In this document: in pieces, positions 11,701-23,702 of the stretch
Layout of the letters: each line of letters starts with the position of its first letter
How positions within the stretch are numbered: the stretch's first letter is position 1
Assembly: GCA_964019055.1 (NCBI GenBank)
Contig: OZ025213.1
Location: 12,963,202 to 13,027,201 of the forward strand
Direction: 5' to 3'
Source of the DNA: Anthopleura xanthogrammica
Taxonomy: Eukaryota > Cnidaria > Anthozoa > Actiniaria > Actiniidae
Length of the DNA: 64,000 bases
The notes under the pieces: generated by a model
Databases searched by the model: none
The model's input: the letters and a program-made list of their open reading frames with translations, nothing else
Told to the model about the DNA's origin: nothing
Made by a program: the position numbers and the translations under genes

Positions 11701-14099
11701 AGAAATAAAAGACGTTGTTACTAGATTTAAAACCAAGGAAAACATGCCTAACGCGAACTATTTATTTTGTTTTTGTTTTTGTTGAGTTACGTATGTAGAA
11801 AACCCTTTTGTTGGTTTAAGGAATGTGTAAAATTTGAAACAAATTATGGATAACGTATTACACAAAATCGCTAAATGAAAGTGACTTAGAATATAACTTT
11901 TTCACGAAACTGTGGTGAAATAAGTGACTCTGAAATGGCGAAATAAACACTTCGCAAGAATTTGATGTCATAAGGTAATTATAATTTTTTTTGAAGGATT
12001 TTCAGTTGGGGAATGTCTTACAATAAACCTTGGAACTCAATTTCAGTTCGTTGTACAAAAGTAAGTTTGATATCTTTAACATTTCATAATCCCATTACAC
12101 ATAATAGAAGTGAATGGGATGGGATGTTGGGCATGTGTTTGTAGCTCGGCCAGTCCCCTTGATAGGGACGGATCCAGGATTTGCTTGGTATCAATCAGCT
12201 GAATATATCTGACTCACAAATCTCATTACCAGCCTACTGTGACAAGCAAATACTGCCCGTCATGTGCTATCAACCAGAGAGTATTCAATTGCTTGGTATC
12301 AATTAGTTGAATGAATCTCATGAATCTCATTACCAGCCTTCAGTGAAGGGCAAACACTACCCACTGTTCAATCATCCATGTAGCTATTCATTCTCTTGTA
12401 CTCTTACAGATGACAGTTAATATTTTTGTTTTCTTTTTAGTGTCCAAGATTTCAAGCTCGCCTTGCCAAACTCACCCGATGCCAAGTACCTTATGAAAAT
12501 GAACTTGGGCACTACAGCTAAGTCAGGTAACCTTTTACCCTTTGTTAACCTATAGAAAAAATATATATGATTATATTGGAAACTTTGGTATAGCTAAGGA
12601 AAAGGTCAAAACAATACTCCCCTGCGTCATCTTGAAAGGAAGCCATACCTTTGCATTGAAGTGAGACATGAGGTGAACTTGCATTGATTGAGGCATGTGA
12701 ATAATTGTCAAAGGCGTTAAAAAAGTTCTCTATCATTGCAAAGTCACCTACATGTAGTCTCCCTTTAATGCAAAGGTATGGCTACCTTTCAAGATTGCAC
12801 AGGGAACTGTGAAGGGAACTTTTCTCATCGTGACTCAATCTAGAGGGGAGGGGTGGGGTTACCCGGTACCCACCACCTCTGGAAGTGAAATCCTGGATCT
12901 CGAAAATCAAAAGTCAAATCGCAGGCAGAAATGAATGTACTGTCTGTTTGTATATATGCTAAGCTACACCCAGTATTGAGCATTTCAACAGGTCTCTGTG
13001 GGGGGAGGGGGTATTTACCAGTACCCACCACCTAAATCAATAAAATCGGGTCCCTATTTTGGACCATTGTTTTGACCTTGCCTCTTGCGGAATTAGTGTT
13101 ATTAATAGCGTAAATCCTATTTGGTTTTGTAAATGGTCTTAGGGAAAGTCCATATCGTCCTCCATGAGACTTCAGAAGCTATTGATCATATTCAGAGCTG
13201 CTTTCAAGCCATAGTGCTGGATTTAATCATAAGAACACCTCGGCTGACGTTTGAGCAGGTAAATGCCATGACACTTGTTTGGTTATAATGATACTCCTCT
13301 CCTCAGCTCTCCTCTTCTCTTGTTTCCTCTTCTCTCCCATTCCCTCCCCACCCCTCCCTTTCCTGTTTTCCTGTCTTCCTGTCTTCCTTCACCCTTTCAT
13401 GCTTGTCTTCTTCTTCATCTATATTTATCTAGCCTTTCTCTCACTCTATTCCTCACTGGACACATAATAACAGCAATTTCATAATTCTCATGAACAGCAA
13501 ATGATTAACCCGATGAGACCCATGATTTCTGGATCGTCTGCTCTCGGTGCTCTCCACAATTTCTGGTGGCAAGGTAAGGGGGGACATATACTAATCCTAT
13601 TCGCTTAGATAGACTGATTGCTCCAAATATATACCACTAGATTTAGGTGATGTACGCTAGCCATTAAGTGATCTTGTCATAAAGTTCATTGAACAATAGA
13701 CCTCTTTACCTTGGGTGTAATGTTTTCCCATTTGAGACCACGTGTCATTCTCTTGAGAATAAGATTCTTTGTTTGAGCTGTATCCATATTATTGTGTCTT
13801 CTCATGCACAACTGTTAAACAAAGAAATGATACTCAAGAGAATGACATGTTTTTAAAATGGGAAACACTGCGCCCAAGCTAAAGATGTTTATTGATATCA
13901 TTTTACAGAAAAAGGAACTTCACCTGAATACTGCTGGGACATGGTAGCGCAGGCTCACAACTTTACACTTCAAGCGTTCCCTGAATTCATTGCGAACCTC
14001 GAGAAGGCAGGATGGGAGTCATCGCGAACTCATTTAGGGCCAAATGAGTGGCGTGCTATTTGGAATTCGAAGGGAGTCGAAGTCAAAAAGCTTATTTAA
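8730..14099 (+). CDS. RUSF1: RUS family member 1 (DUF647 membrane-associated protein)
   Basis: Fourteen exons: 8730-8879, 8976-9053, 9319-9433, 9786-9831, 9971-10003, 10105-10210, 10383-10484, 10704-10774, 11047-11231, 11997-12060, 12441-12526, 13143-13258, 13498-13573 and 13909-14099. They splice in frame to 472 residues, close to the human length. Recognisable RUS/DUF647 blocks in order: FLPQGYPESVSKDYLQYQLW, GTLATQAMLKSFGVG, DYNAKKWRLFADILND, VAGGATRAALTQHQARRNN with the following DVAAKDGSQETLVNL, then LHLYANFRAVSSVVMET. The C-terminal part carries the less conserved AGWES...EWRAIW region. The start has a strong context (AAGATGG). A poly(A) signal (AATAAA) sits at 14117-14122. The family is conserved from plants to animals; plant members act in root UV-B sensing, while the animal role is little known. 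Exon 1 has a weak donor (GTGTTA). Introns carry a hairpin element, a pentamer array and a MITE. Confidence 0.93.
9465..9578. mobile_element. 114-bp hairpin element with 9-bp target duplication in RUSF1 intron 3
   Basis: Starts TAGTCTCCTACGCAGCCGCT and ends with the near-complement GTGGCTGCGTAGGAGGCT. The arms pair across about 53 bases (including GTTAGGGTCAT and TATCCCCTCACTA) around a GCGAGGA loop. ATAATATTC occurs directly on both sides (9456-9464 and 9579-9587), as expected of a 9-bp target site duplication. No coding capacity. Confidence 0.75.
10250..10350. repeat. Interspersed repeat D fragment (TTGCATGCAATGTTGCTG type)
   Basis: TGACACAATTTGTTGCATGC, AATGTTGCTGGAGTAGAAAA and CGATCTTACTTCAGCAACC match repeats at 33505-33645 and 59970-60280. 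These show TGCAACATTGCGCGCAA-like ends. RUSF1 intron 6. Confidence 0.5.
10848..10905 (+). repeat. Pentanucleotide array (ACACG)n in RUSF1 intron 8
   Basis: About eleven imperfect ACACG units, shading to GGCAC/AACAC. Related in form to arrays at 38880, 43772 and 56373. Confidence 0.8.
12839..13080. repeat. Interspersed repeat C, copy 2, in RUSF1 intron 11
   Basis: Same order of words as the copy at 5277: GAGGGGAGGGGTGGGG, GGTACCCACCACCTCTGGAA, GGGGGAGGGGGTATTTACC, CAGTACCCACCACCTAAATC and the end ATTGTTTTGACCTTG. It has one extra segment near 12960 (AAGCTACACCCAGTATTGAG). Confidence 0.6.
13694..13894. mobile_element. MITE family A, copy 4, abutting the last RUSF1 exon
   Basis: The best-preserved copy. 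It starts CAATAGACCTCTTTACCTTG and ends AAGCTAAAGATGTTTATTG, with the shared inner arms. It ends 14 bases before RUSF1 exon 14 (13909), so the end of the element is close to the acceptor and probably supplies the branch-point region. Confidence 0.8.
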
Positions 14100-14467
14100 A
14101 TTATAGTCGTCATCAAAATAAATTAATTACGAGAAAGAAAAAAGTTGTAAAAATAAAACTTACGATAATGGATCCTACTTGTTCGTCTTGGTCACTTTGT
14201 GTTACTATGACAACCGTAGGAAGCCTTTTGATTGGTCAAGCGATCTACCAATGAAAGATCTCATTGAAGTTTCCACCAGGAAGGAAGGAGGGAGGGGTGG
14301 GGGTGTGGAAAGCGGGGATATCTAGAAACACTTTTATGTCGTGTTTTAAGTGAAAGTTCAAAACTGTATTTTATGCATAAATGATAACAGAGAAGTAATG
14401 GTAGAATATTTTGTAGAATATTAAATATTTGGGTAAAAGTTGCTGTTTTTGGTGTTCGTTGTAAATT

Positions 14468-16162
14468 AATTTGTGGATGATCATCATGTATCATCACCAT
14501 CATCATTTATCATAATCCTCACCATGTATCATCATGTATCATCATCATGTACCATCATCATGTATCATCATCATGTATCATCATCATGTATCATCATCAT
14601 GTATCATCATCCTCACCATGTATCATCATGTATCATCATCATTTATCATAATCCTCACCATGTATCATCATGTATCATCATCATGTATCATCATCATGTA
14701 TCATCATCATGTATCATCATCATGTATCATCATCATGTATCATCATCATGCATCATCATCATGTATCATCATCATGTATCATCATCATGTATCATCATCA
14801 TGTATCATCATCATGTATCATCATCATGTATCATCATCATCATGCATCATCATCATGTATCATCATCATGTATCATCATCATGTATCATCATCATGTATC
14901 ATCATCATGTATCATCATCATGTATCATCATCATGTATCATCATCATGTATCATCATCATGTATCATCATCATGTATCATCATCATGTATCATCATCATG
15001 TATCATCATCATGTATCATCATCATGTATCATCATCATGTATCATCATCATGTATCATCATCATGTATCATCATCATCATGTATCATCATGTATCATCAT
15101 CATCATGTATCATCATCATGTATCATCACCATGTATCATCATCATGTATCATCATGTATCATCATCATCATGTATCATCATCATCATGTATCATCATGTA
15201 TCATCATCATGTACCATCATCATGTATCATCATCATGTATCATCATCATGTATCATCATCATGTATCATCATCCTCACCATGTATCATCATGTATCATCA
15301 TCATTTATCATAATCCTCACCATGTATCATCATGTATCATCATCATGTATCATCATCATGTATCATCATCATGTATCATCATCATGTATCATCATCATGT
15401 ATCATCATCATGCATCATCATCATGTATCATCATCATGTATCATCATCATGTATCATCATCATGTATCATCATCATGTATCATCATCATGTATCATCATC
15501 ATCATGCATCATCATCATGTATCATCATCATGTATCATCATCATGTATCATCATCATGTATCATCATCATGTATCATCATCATGTATCATCATCATGTAT
15601 CATCATCATGTATCATCATCATGTATCATCATCATGTATCATCATCATGTATCATCATCATGTATCATCATCATGTATCATCATCATGTATCATCATCAT
15701 GTATCATCATCATGTATCATCATCATGTATCATCATCATCATGTATCATCATGTATCATCATCATCATGTATCATCATCATGTATCATCACCATGTATCA
15801 TCATCATGTATCATCATGTATCATCATCATCATGTATCATCATCATCATGTGTCATCATGTATCATCATCATGTATCATCATCATGTATCATCATCATGT
15901 ATCATCATCATGTATCATCATCATGTATCATCATCATGTATCATCATCATGTATCATCATCATGTATCATCATCATGTATCATCATCATGTATCATCATC
16001 ATGTATCATCATCATGTATCATCATCATGTATCATCATCATGTATCATCATCATGTATCATCATCATGTATCATCATCATGTATCATCATCATGTATCAT
16101 CATCATGTATCATCATCATGTATCATCATCATGTATCATCATCATGTATCATCACCATTGTC
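14468..16162 (+). repeat. 1.7-kb satellite of 12-bp unit ATCATCATCATGT, with higher-order duplication
   Basis: Well over 100 copies of a 12-base unit (ATCATCATCATG with TA-containing junctions; 9- and 15-base variants occur). Marker variants recur about 661 bases apart: TCCTCACCATGTATC near 14609 and 15270, ATCATGCATC near 14750 and 15411, and the CATCACCATG block near 15124 and 15786. So part of the array was duplicated as a block. Because the unit is a multiple of three it gives long His/Ile/Ser open frames in all plus frames; these are not genes. The same satellite is at 53440-53895 and, reversed, at 56826-56962. Confidence 0.95.
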
Positions 16163-16789
16163 TTTATTTTCAAAAAAATCAAAATGCGTTTGTCCAAGAA
16201 AGTTTGAAAATGTTCGACAAAAGAAAGAAAACGGGAATCGAATAAATGAAAGAAGAGAAGCAAATTGAAAGAAAGAATGAATTCGAAGAAGAAAAAAACC
16301 CAAGACGCTTTTCGCCCGCAAATTTTAGGATTCAATTTTCCAAGTTTTCAAATCTATTACGGACGCCGTTCCTTTAATTTTCGATTGGATGTTCATTTGT
16401 CCTTAATCACTCCTATCTGTCAAATTTATTCTTTTCAATTTTAGAAAAATTACCAAGTCAGCTGGAAATTATTATCGTCAAGTATTTAATCTTGGGGAGA
16501 GTAAATAGTTTGCTTTTTGATCAACAAAAAATTTAATTATCCCACAACATATCATGATCAATCGTGCCGCTTCTGTTTGCATTTTGTACATCTGTTTATC
16601 TAATTTTATCGAGATGTTTATACATTTATTTTTAATCTATAACGGGTAGTGTTTAGCATTTTTATTGAGCATGATAGTTTCCCATCGAAATGAGGGGTTT
16701 TTCGTTATAAAGAGGGTTTGTTTTCAACCAGAGGAAGACGTTCTTCTTTAAGGTATAAACGAGATTAAGCACTTGATGATTGTGGAGGA

Positions 16790-17135
16790 TAGAAGCCAAG
16801 AAGAAGGAAGAAAGAGGGAGAAGAGAAAGAAAGATAAATAGATGCATGGATGGATGGATAAATGGGTGCATGGATGGATGAAAGAAGGAAAGGAAGATGC
16901 AAAGAAAAAGGAAAAAAGAACGAGAGAGAGGGGGGAGAGATCGGAGAAAGAAAGAGAAGAAGAAGGAAAGAAAGAAGAAAGGAAGGAAAGAAGGAAGGGT
17001 GGGAGGAAGGAAGGAAGGAACGAAGGAACGAGGGAAGGAAGGAAGGAACGAACGAACCAAAGAAGGAAGGAAGGAAGAAACGAAGGAACGAACGAACCAA
17101 AGGAGGAAGGAAGGAAAGAAAGAAAAGAGGAAGGA
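16790..17135 (+). repeat. Purine-rich tract with GGAA and GAAC tetramers
   Basis: The plus strand is almost all A/G: (GGATGGAT) then (GGAA)n mixed with GAACGAAGGAAC. It produces overlapping Lys/Arg/Glu-rich and Ser/Phe/Leu-rich open frames on the two strands, all artefacts. Confidence 0.85.
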
Positions 17136-20100
17136 AGTCGATATGCGCATTCAGTGATATTTCGTGTCATCGAGATCTATAACTTTGTGCTTTGTAAAAT
17201 GATCGGTAATGTAATTGCCCATCATTTAGACATTAGGTGTAGTTATCCAAGACCGTAGTTTGGCTGATTACCTAAATCATAAAACAGTTGATGTAGACTG
17301 CTCGTCTCACACCATGGAAACGATTTTTACCCTGTGTATCTAAGCAACACTTTCGTGCATATTGGACAAGGATAAAAGATGTCTCTCACGGCAGAGTAGG
17401 TCATTGGCACTGTCCTCCGTGCTCAAAACATGCATTAATCAACACTCAGATGATTCGAAAAGATAATCCCAACAAAATTCAAAACCGTTTTAAACAAACT
17501 GAAAGATGAAGGCCGAAAATCTATAATGTAGCTTTTTTCTTGTAGAATTAATGAAGTTTAATGAATACGAAAATTTAGTCGACTTTGAACTCTATCTTGA
17601 ATTGTTAGCCGCGCGGGATCGAAACATGCTAGATTACTAGCTTTCCTGAAGAGAAAAATTCACAAAAAAGTAAAATTACCACAGTTTCAACTCCTGCAGC
17701 TAAAACTCTTGTCACGTCGAAGAAATTAAAGTCTTAAAATTTTTGCTTTGATCTTTAATGGAACTATGATTATTTCTTGTATTTATTGATGAAAAATGTT
17801 GATCCAAAACGTATTTAAATTATTCGATAATTTTTACAACTTTTGTTCTGTTTTCATGTCCGATCGAGTTTAACCGAACATGATTGAATGAGTGTTAGTT
17901 GGGGACACTTAAACTTCAAAGACACCGAGCAATTGCCCACCTATATTAATCGATCATCTTTTAAAGCGACCATTAACCGAGCACTGGTCTTTCAACAAGG
18001 TCAACCTTGCCATGCTTTGTGCTTTTGAATGATTGAACCATTTGTATTGGTACTTCAGCAAAGTCGGTCGGTACACCGCTCAAAGAAAAATCACCTTGGC
18101 AACCACATTATAAGTTTTCTTCGAGTCTGTCATCTACTTGTGATTAATAATCTTGAATTTCCCAATAAATAAGACCGTTTTATATCTTTTATTCCGAAAT
18201 TTATACTAGGTTAACGTTTGCAGAGCAAAATGAATTCTAAGTCAACAAGGAATCTCCGAAGAAATTGAAATACGTATTGTTACCCTAAAATAACCACAAA
18301 AGAAACCTTCCAACCGTATAGTAAAACATAACACTAAAATATACTTGTTTTAGACATCTTCTTTAATGTCATAAAACTGAATTTTTAGAATTGAATTTCC
18401 ACTATTTTAATTTTGCTAGGTCTTCTTGAATTCAACACTGTATTGTAAATTCTTTTTTGTTTTTTATTAGTCGGCAAAATGTACACTTAATTACCTACTG
18501 TTTTGCCAAAAATAATTTGTGTCATATAGCCGAATGTAATGACAATTATAATATCAAAACACACAGAATTTCATGACTGAAAACGTTAATTTCCTATGGA
18601 GATGAGTTGTTTTTTTGTAAGTATCTTAGGATATTTTCAACTGCATCTTTAAAACTGAATTTCAATTTAGAATAATTTTGGAACAAGCCAGCAAAGTGCA
18701 GCGTGCTCAACGACGCGGAAGTTTGTTTACATATCTCGTCAAAATACTACAGAAACTCCACATTCTTATTCAAGAGGGTCGTTTCAAAGTAATGCAGGTT
18801 TTTATAAACCTTTTTTTTTGTATTTTTAGATAGCTCTATAGGTGATTTTTTTCCGACTAACTTGACTTGGGCTTGTTTAGATGGAGAAAGGGAAAACTCT
18901 GTGAAGTACTGGATAAAAAGATGACGCCCACAGTTCTGGTTCATGGTTAGCTACCGGCTGAAATACTTAGGTAAACTTTATCTCGTAATATTTTCATTAT
19001 GTTTGGCGTTCAGCAAACATCCTATAACTGACAGACGTTGCCAACGAGAAACGGTTACTCCGCGAGTGACGTAGGGATTTTTGAAAAGTTTGTCAAATTA
19101 TAGATGAAAAATTACTCATCTTTGGTTGCACAGATAGTGTGGAGTCGACTTCTAAACTAGCTAGAAATACTAAAGACTGAGATGGTAAAGTTTATTCAAA
19201 GAATACAGTACTTGTAAAAGTAAGTAAAAATACCGTTAATTCAACGTTTGAATCGGAGGGACAAATCCAGTAATTTTTTACCGGTCTTATTTTGATTTTA
19301 TCCAAACATTGAAAACATTGTTCACAGACAATTTCATGGTGACATGGTTTTACTATTTCTATGGCTGGCTGGTTTTTATTGTAAGGTTTATCGATATGTC
19401 CAAAAGATAATCGTTTATTGGGATGGATACCTTCAGTGTTCTGATAGATTTACCACTAAAGTTTTGGTCAATTCTTTACAAATTTCTTGGGTACAAACGT
19501 TTCATCCTATAGCCTTAGTAACAAGACTTAGTTGTTGATAAAATGAGCTCTGAAGGCATCAAGTTTATAGTTGTATTTTGGAATATTTTTTATTTTTTTA
19601 TTCAAAATGGCTTCTTTTTCTTCTTTTCTTCTTTTTAATTTTTTCTCTCTCAAGATGAACTCAAATTAATACAACTGACTATATAAGATCAAAGTTCTAT
19701 TGATTCACAAACAGCATCTTGTCAAAAAGCAATTATCGAACCTGCATGAGAAATGATGACAACTATGATGATGAAATTACAATAATTAAACTTTAAATTA
19801 TTCATTCGAACAATACGGTGAAATTATCACGAAAAATATGTACAAACATCTGTTATATTGGCTCTAAACAGCCCCAAAATAGCCAAAATGTAAGAAAACT
19901 CAAACTGGATGGATATTTACTAAGATCAGATACCATTTTTTGACCAAGAAGTTCTATATGAATAAACTTTTAGCTCGGTCTATACATTCTCTTGATTTTC
20001 AAACTAAACTATTTTGCCAAAAAAGATAAAATTTTATCTCGCAGCATTTCTTTTCTGAGGGCAAGTAGAGTTAGGGTACTCAGTTTACAACATTTTTTGT

Positions 20101-23100
20101 GTATCTTGGTCGCTTCGATTCGAGAAACCAGTCCTCAATGATACTAGCCAATCAAATTTGTCGTACATGTGCAGTCCTTCAACCTCGGATCCTGAGTGGA
20201 AAAATTGATCGATTTGTGAGACGTTGTCCTCCAACCTTTATGATATGGAATTTTGTTGGAAATATGTCGGAAGTAAATGTTGGAAATAAGTTGGAAATAT
20301 GTTGGAAATATGTCGGAAGTGTCCAAAACTAAACCATGGAAATATGTTGGAAGTGATCACGGAATCTTGGAAATATCATTTTTGGAAGCCAATGTCGGAA
20401 ATACGTTAGAAATATGTTGGCAATAAATGTTGGGAATATGTTGGAAGATATCTTGGAAATATGATGGAAATATGATGGAAGTACCGGAGCGATGGCTTGG
20501 AAATATCATGGAATCAGCGAATGAAAACGGTCTCCACTGACTAAAATTTTGAGATTTTCCCAGTAAGAACCGAACGGCAAGCTGTGCGATAAAACCGTCA
20601 AGAAAGGGTCGTCCCTTTCTGAGTACAATTCATAAATGTATCCATTTAAAGATAGCCGACTGACGGACGCCTTCGGTACGAAAAAACCTTTATTCTTGGC
20701 ACTTTTGTTCTCTATAACAGCTATCATCATGAATAATACACTTGTTTCAATTCATTATCTACTAAATATTTCATTGCCGTATACTATAGTCTCTCGCTTT
20801 ATAATAATGGAAGGACAGTCACAACGGGGAATCTGTCGAAAACTATATTTATCTTCTACTATCCTAAAAAAGTTAGGTTCTTGAACTATTTTTTTTTTGT
20901 TTTTGCTTTGTTTTATTCATTTTGCTTCAAGACATTTCTTTTTGTTTCGTTTCGCTAGGTTGTTTGTTTTTGAGTCAATTATGATACTCGCAATAAACTG
21001 AAGTCATAACTAACTCAGGGTTTAAACTGAATCGATTCCTGGACTTAATAAATCCCGCAGGGTACTCCATAATTTATTCTCCAAAACGCAATAGTTTTTT
21101 TTCATGCAACTCCGCGCGCAAAAAAGTTTAAGTTACAAGCGAGCATGTCACACGTATTTTTGTCGTTGCAACTTTCGGAAATTTGTTGAGAAAGTAGAAA
21201 CCAAATCAACTTTTCGTGCAACTTTTATGTTTGAAAAATAAGTTGCAGGAGGAGTGTTACACGCTAAAAAAACGCTCGTGCAATTTGAAGTTTTTTGGCG
21301 CGCTGCTCATTAAGTTGCACGAAAAAATACTACGTGTAAGAGGGGCTTTAGCCGTACCCTGACTTTGAGCAGCCCAGAGGTGTTTTAGGCTCTGATCAGA
21401 ACTGAGATGGGCTTTCCCCAAACGCTGAATAAAAATAGGATTAGAACGATGTGTAGTCGAACAATTTGGTCTCAAAAAGCTACCCATTCAAATGATAATG
21501 AACTATATATATATTCACTAGAATTAGCTACAGATGTCTAAGATGTTTATATCTCTCTGTACATTTTTACGATATGATGAAAATGGACAGAATTCTCAAC
21601 TTTGAAATCCCGTTGACAAAGAAGGCGGAGAACGGTTTCAAGTGGGGGGAGGAAAGGGGTGGCTAGAATTATCCTCTTATAAAAAGTAGGGGCTAGAATT
21701 TCATTTCTCTTCTTCTTCTTCTTCTTCTTCTTTTTTTCCTCTCTCCTCAATTAACACCAAAGTAAGATCCCATTTTCGTATGTGTTGAATGCTGAATCAT
21801 GGAAAAATCACTTCCAATGTATCCCGAGAACTAGGAGTAGCTTATAGACTATATTATAGACTATACTATACTATAAGAATCTAAACACGGCCTACGAGCA
21901 TGGACTGAAGCTTATAGACTATTAGAGCTAAAAGCAGACCGAATATCTGATAAATATTAAATGTGAACATATGCTGTTACTTTAAAGCTAAGGAGGTTTA
22001 GTAAGCCGGCCGGGATAGACAATTAACTATAGATGGACTGAATATATAGCTTAAAGCAATTTCCTGTGGGGGCGGTGAAGACTTGTAATCCACGTCCCTG
22101 TACTTTAAGTGTTCCTTACTGATCCAACACGAAAACATTTCTTTGAGCTATTTTGGAAATACGAGGTGAAAACTAGAAAAAAATGGAGAGTTTTAACGTA
22201 CGCCATGTAGCACAGTTGGTTCTCAAGCAGCCTTTAGCATAGCTAGATAGAAGTCGGATGTAGTTAATTGGTCCTCGAGTTCAGTCGAAGTTAATTTGAA
22301 AGTCTCGCCAAATGTTTTCTTATTATTATGAGATCCTTGTAAAAGTTAGTGTATTCAAAAGACAATGTCAGCTTTTCAAGTAATTAAAGAACGTTTCATT
22401 TATGTGTTCAAAAGTAATCCAGAATTAGGCTTTGGCTTGTGACAATTTTGAAGACAAAGAGAAGAGTTATAAAGCCACTCAAAAAACTGTAAGATACAAA
22501 CAAAAAAATTACAGCATTGACATCGGGAAAAAAACACAGCTTTATGTAAAGACTGTTTTACTGAAAGCTGGCAGACAACGGTTTCTAACTTAGGCTTTTG
22601 GACAACGACCTAGAATTTTAATAAACAATTACGGTGAAAGATAAGTCTCATCAAAAAATTAGAATGGGGTTTGGACCAATGAGAATAGCTCGGAATCATT
22701 CTCAAACGAATATAGGGTATAGACTCATAATGAGCGTAGTCTAATATATTATCCTGAAGGCGTTGGAGTTTTTGTGTAAACATCTGAAGTGTAAATGATC
22801 TCAAGTACTTGCTTGAGGCAATTTCAAACTTTCAAGTCATCGATTTTAGATCGAGTTCATATTCATCAGTTCTCAAGAAGGCTGGTAAGAGTCTCATAGG
22901 CTATCACCTTCATTCACCGCGACATTAAGGCAGACAGCCGGCAATTTGTTGAACAAAAAAATCTCGACAACTTTGGGGTGAGTTTTTCAATAGCATTTCG
23001 CTTGTGAGATCTTGAACTGTCTTATATCTGAAAGTTACGTTTTTAACCCTTTGAACTGAGGTTTTTGATATCATTCATTTAGTGAGTGGGTCTTTAGATG

Positions 23101-23680
23101 TCGTAGTAAGATTTTCTTGACGAGATCGAGAGAACGTTTTTAACTACATTGCAAATAAAATTTTATCATGTACACCTGTTCAAAATTAAACCCAAAACGT
23201 TACGACCATGAAATGATAGTCGATCTCTTCTGAAGCCACTAGTGCTAAGAACAAGAGGTATTTTGAAGGATACTATTTTATACTGAGCTCGTTTGATGTT
23301 CGATATTTCATTTGTACTTCGATGGCCATAAGTTTAAGAAGCAAATTCGGGATGGAGTTTAAACTTGTAGAATAACAATAAAGAAAACTTGTGTCAAGTT
23401 AGTGCTATATATTGAACTTCCAAACTTATTGAGTGATTCTTCAAGTGTTCTAAATAGACTTCTAGGCTCCAGTGCAAAAATACAATTCTTTTTTGAAGAA
23501 AGAAGTTGTTTTGAGACGATATTGACCTTTAATAGTTTGAAAAACGAATTCAGTCTTAATTATTTTGACTTTTTCCCCAGCTTGTTTTGACTATACGTTG
23601 CATGATAAACATTTAGGATTTCATTATGATGTTTCTCGATTTGTAAAAGTTTTGCTCATAAATTTTTAATGTTTTCGTTT
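17136..23680. other. 6.5-kb region without a recognisable gene, upstream of ABCC4
   Basis: AT-rich. I found no open frame flanked by usable splice sites with a protein-like sequence on either strand; all open frames are under 90 codons. It holds a minisatellite (20255-20512) and a (CTT)n run near 21710-21735. A stretch rich in GTTGCA/GTGCAACTT words (21100-21340) resembles the other TTGCGCG-type repeats. The last part must contain the promoter and 5' UTR of ABCC4; the sequence GTTTTCGTTTTCGTTTTAG at 23672-23690 looks like the acceptor of a 5' UTR intron. Confidence 0.45.
20255..20512 (+). repeat. Degenerate 11-12 bp minisatellite, unit TTGGAAATATG
   Basis: Repeats of (G)TTGGAAATATG with TCGGAAGTAAATG and ATGGAAGTAC variants, about 18 degenerate units. 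No open frame of note. Confidence 0.75.
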
Positions 23681-23702
23681 TCGTTTTAGAGTGATAACAG
23701 CG

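Noticed and set aside
14473..16268. Open frames of up to 590 codons rich in His, Ile, Ser, Met and Tyr
   Set aside because: They are plain translations of the 12-bp satellite, open in all three plus frames because the unit is a multiple of three.
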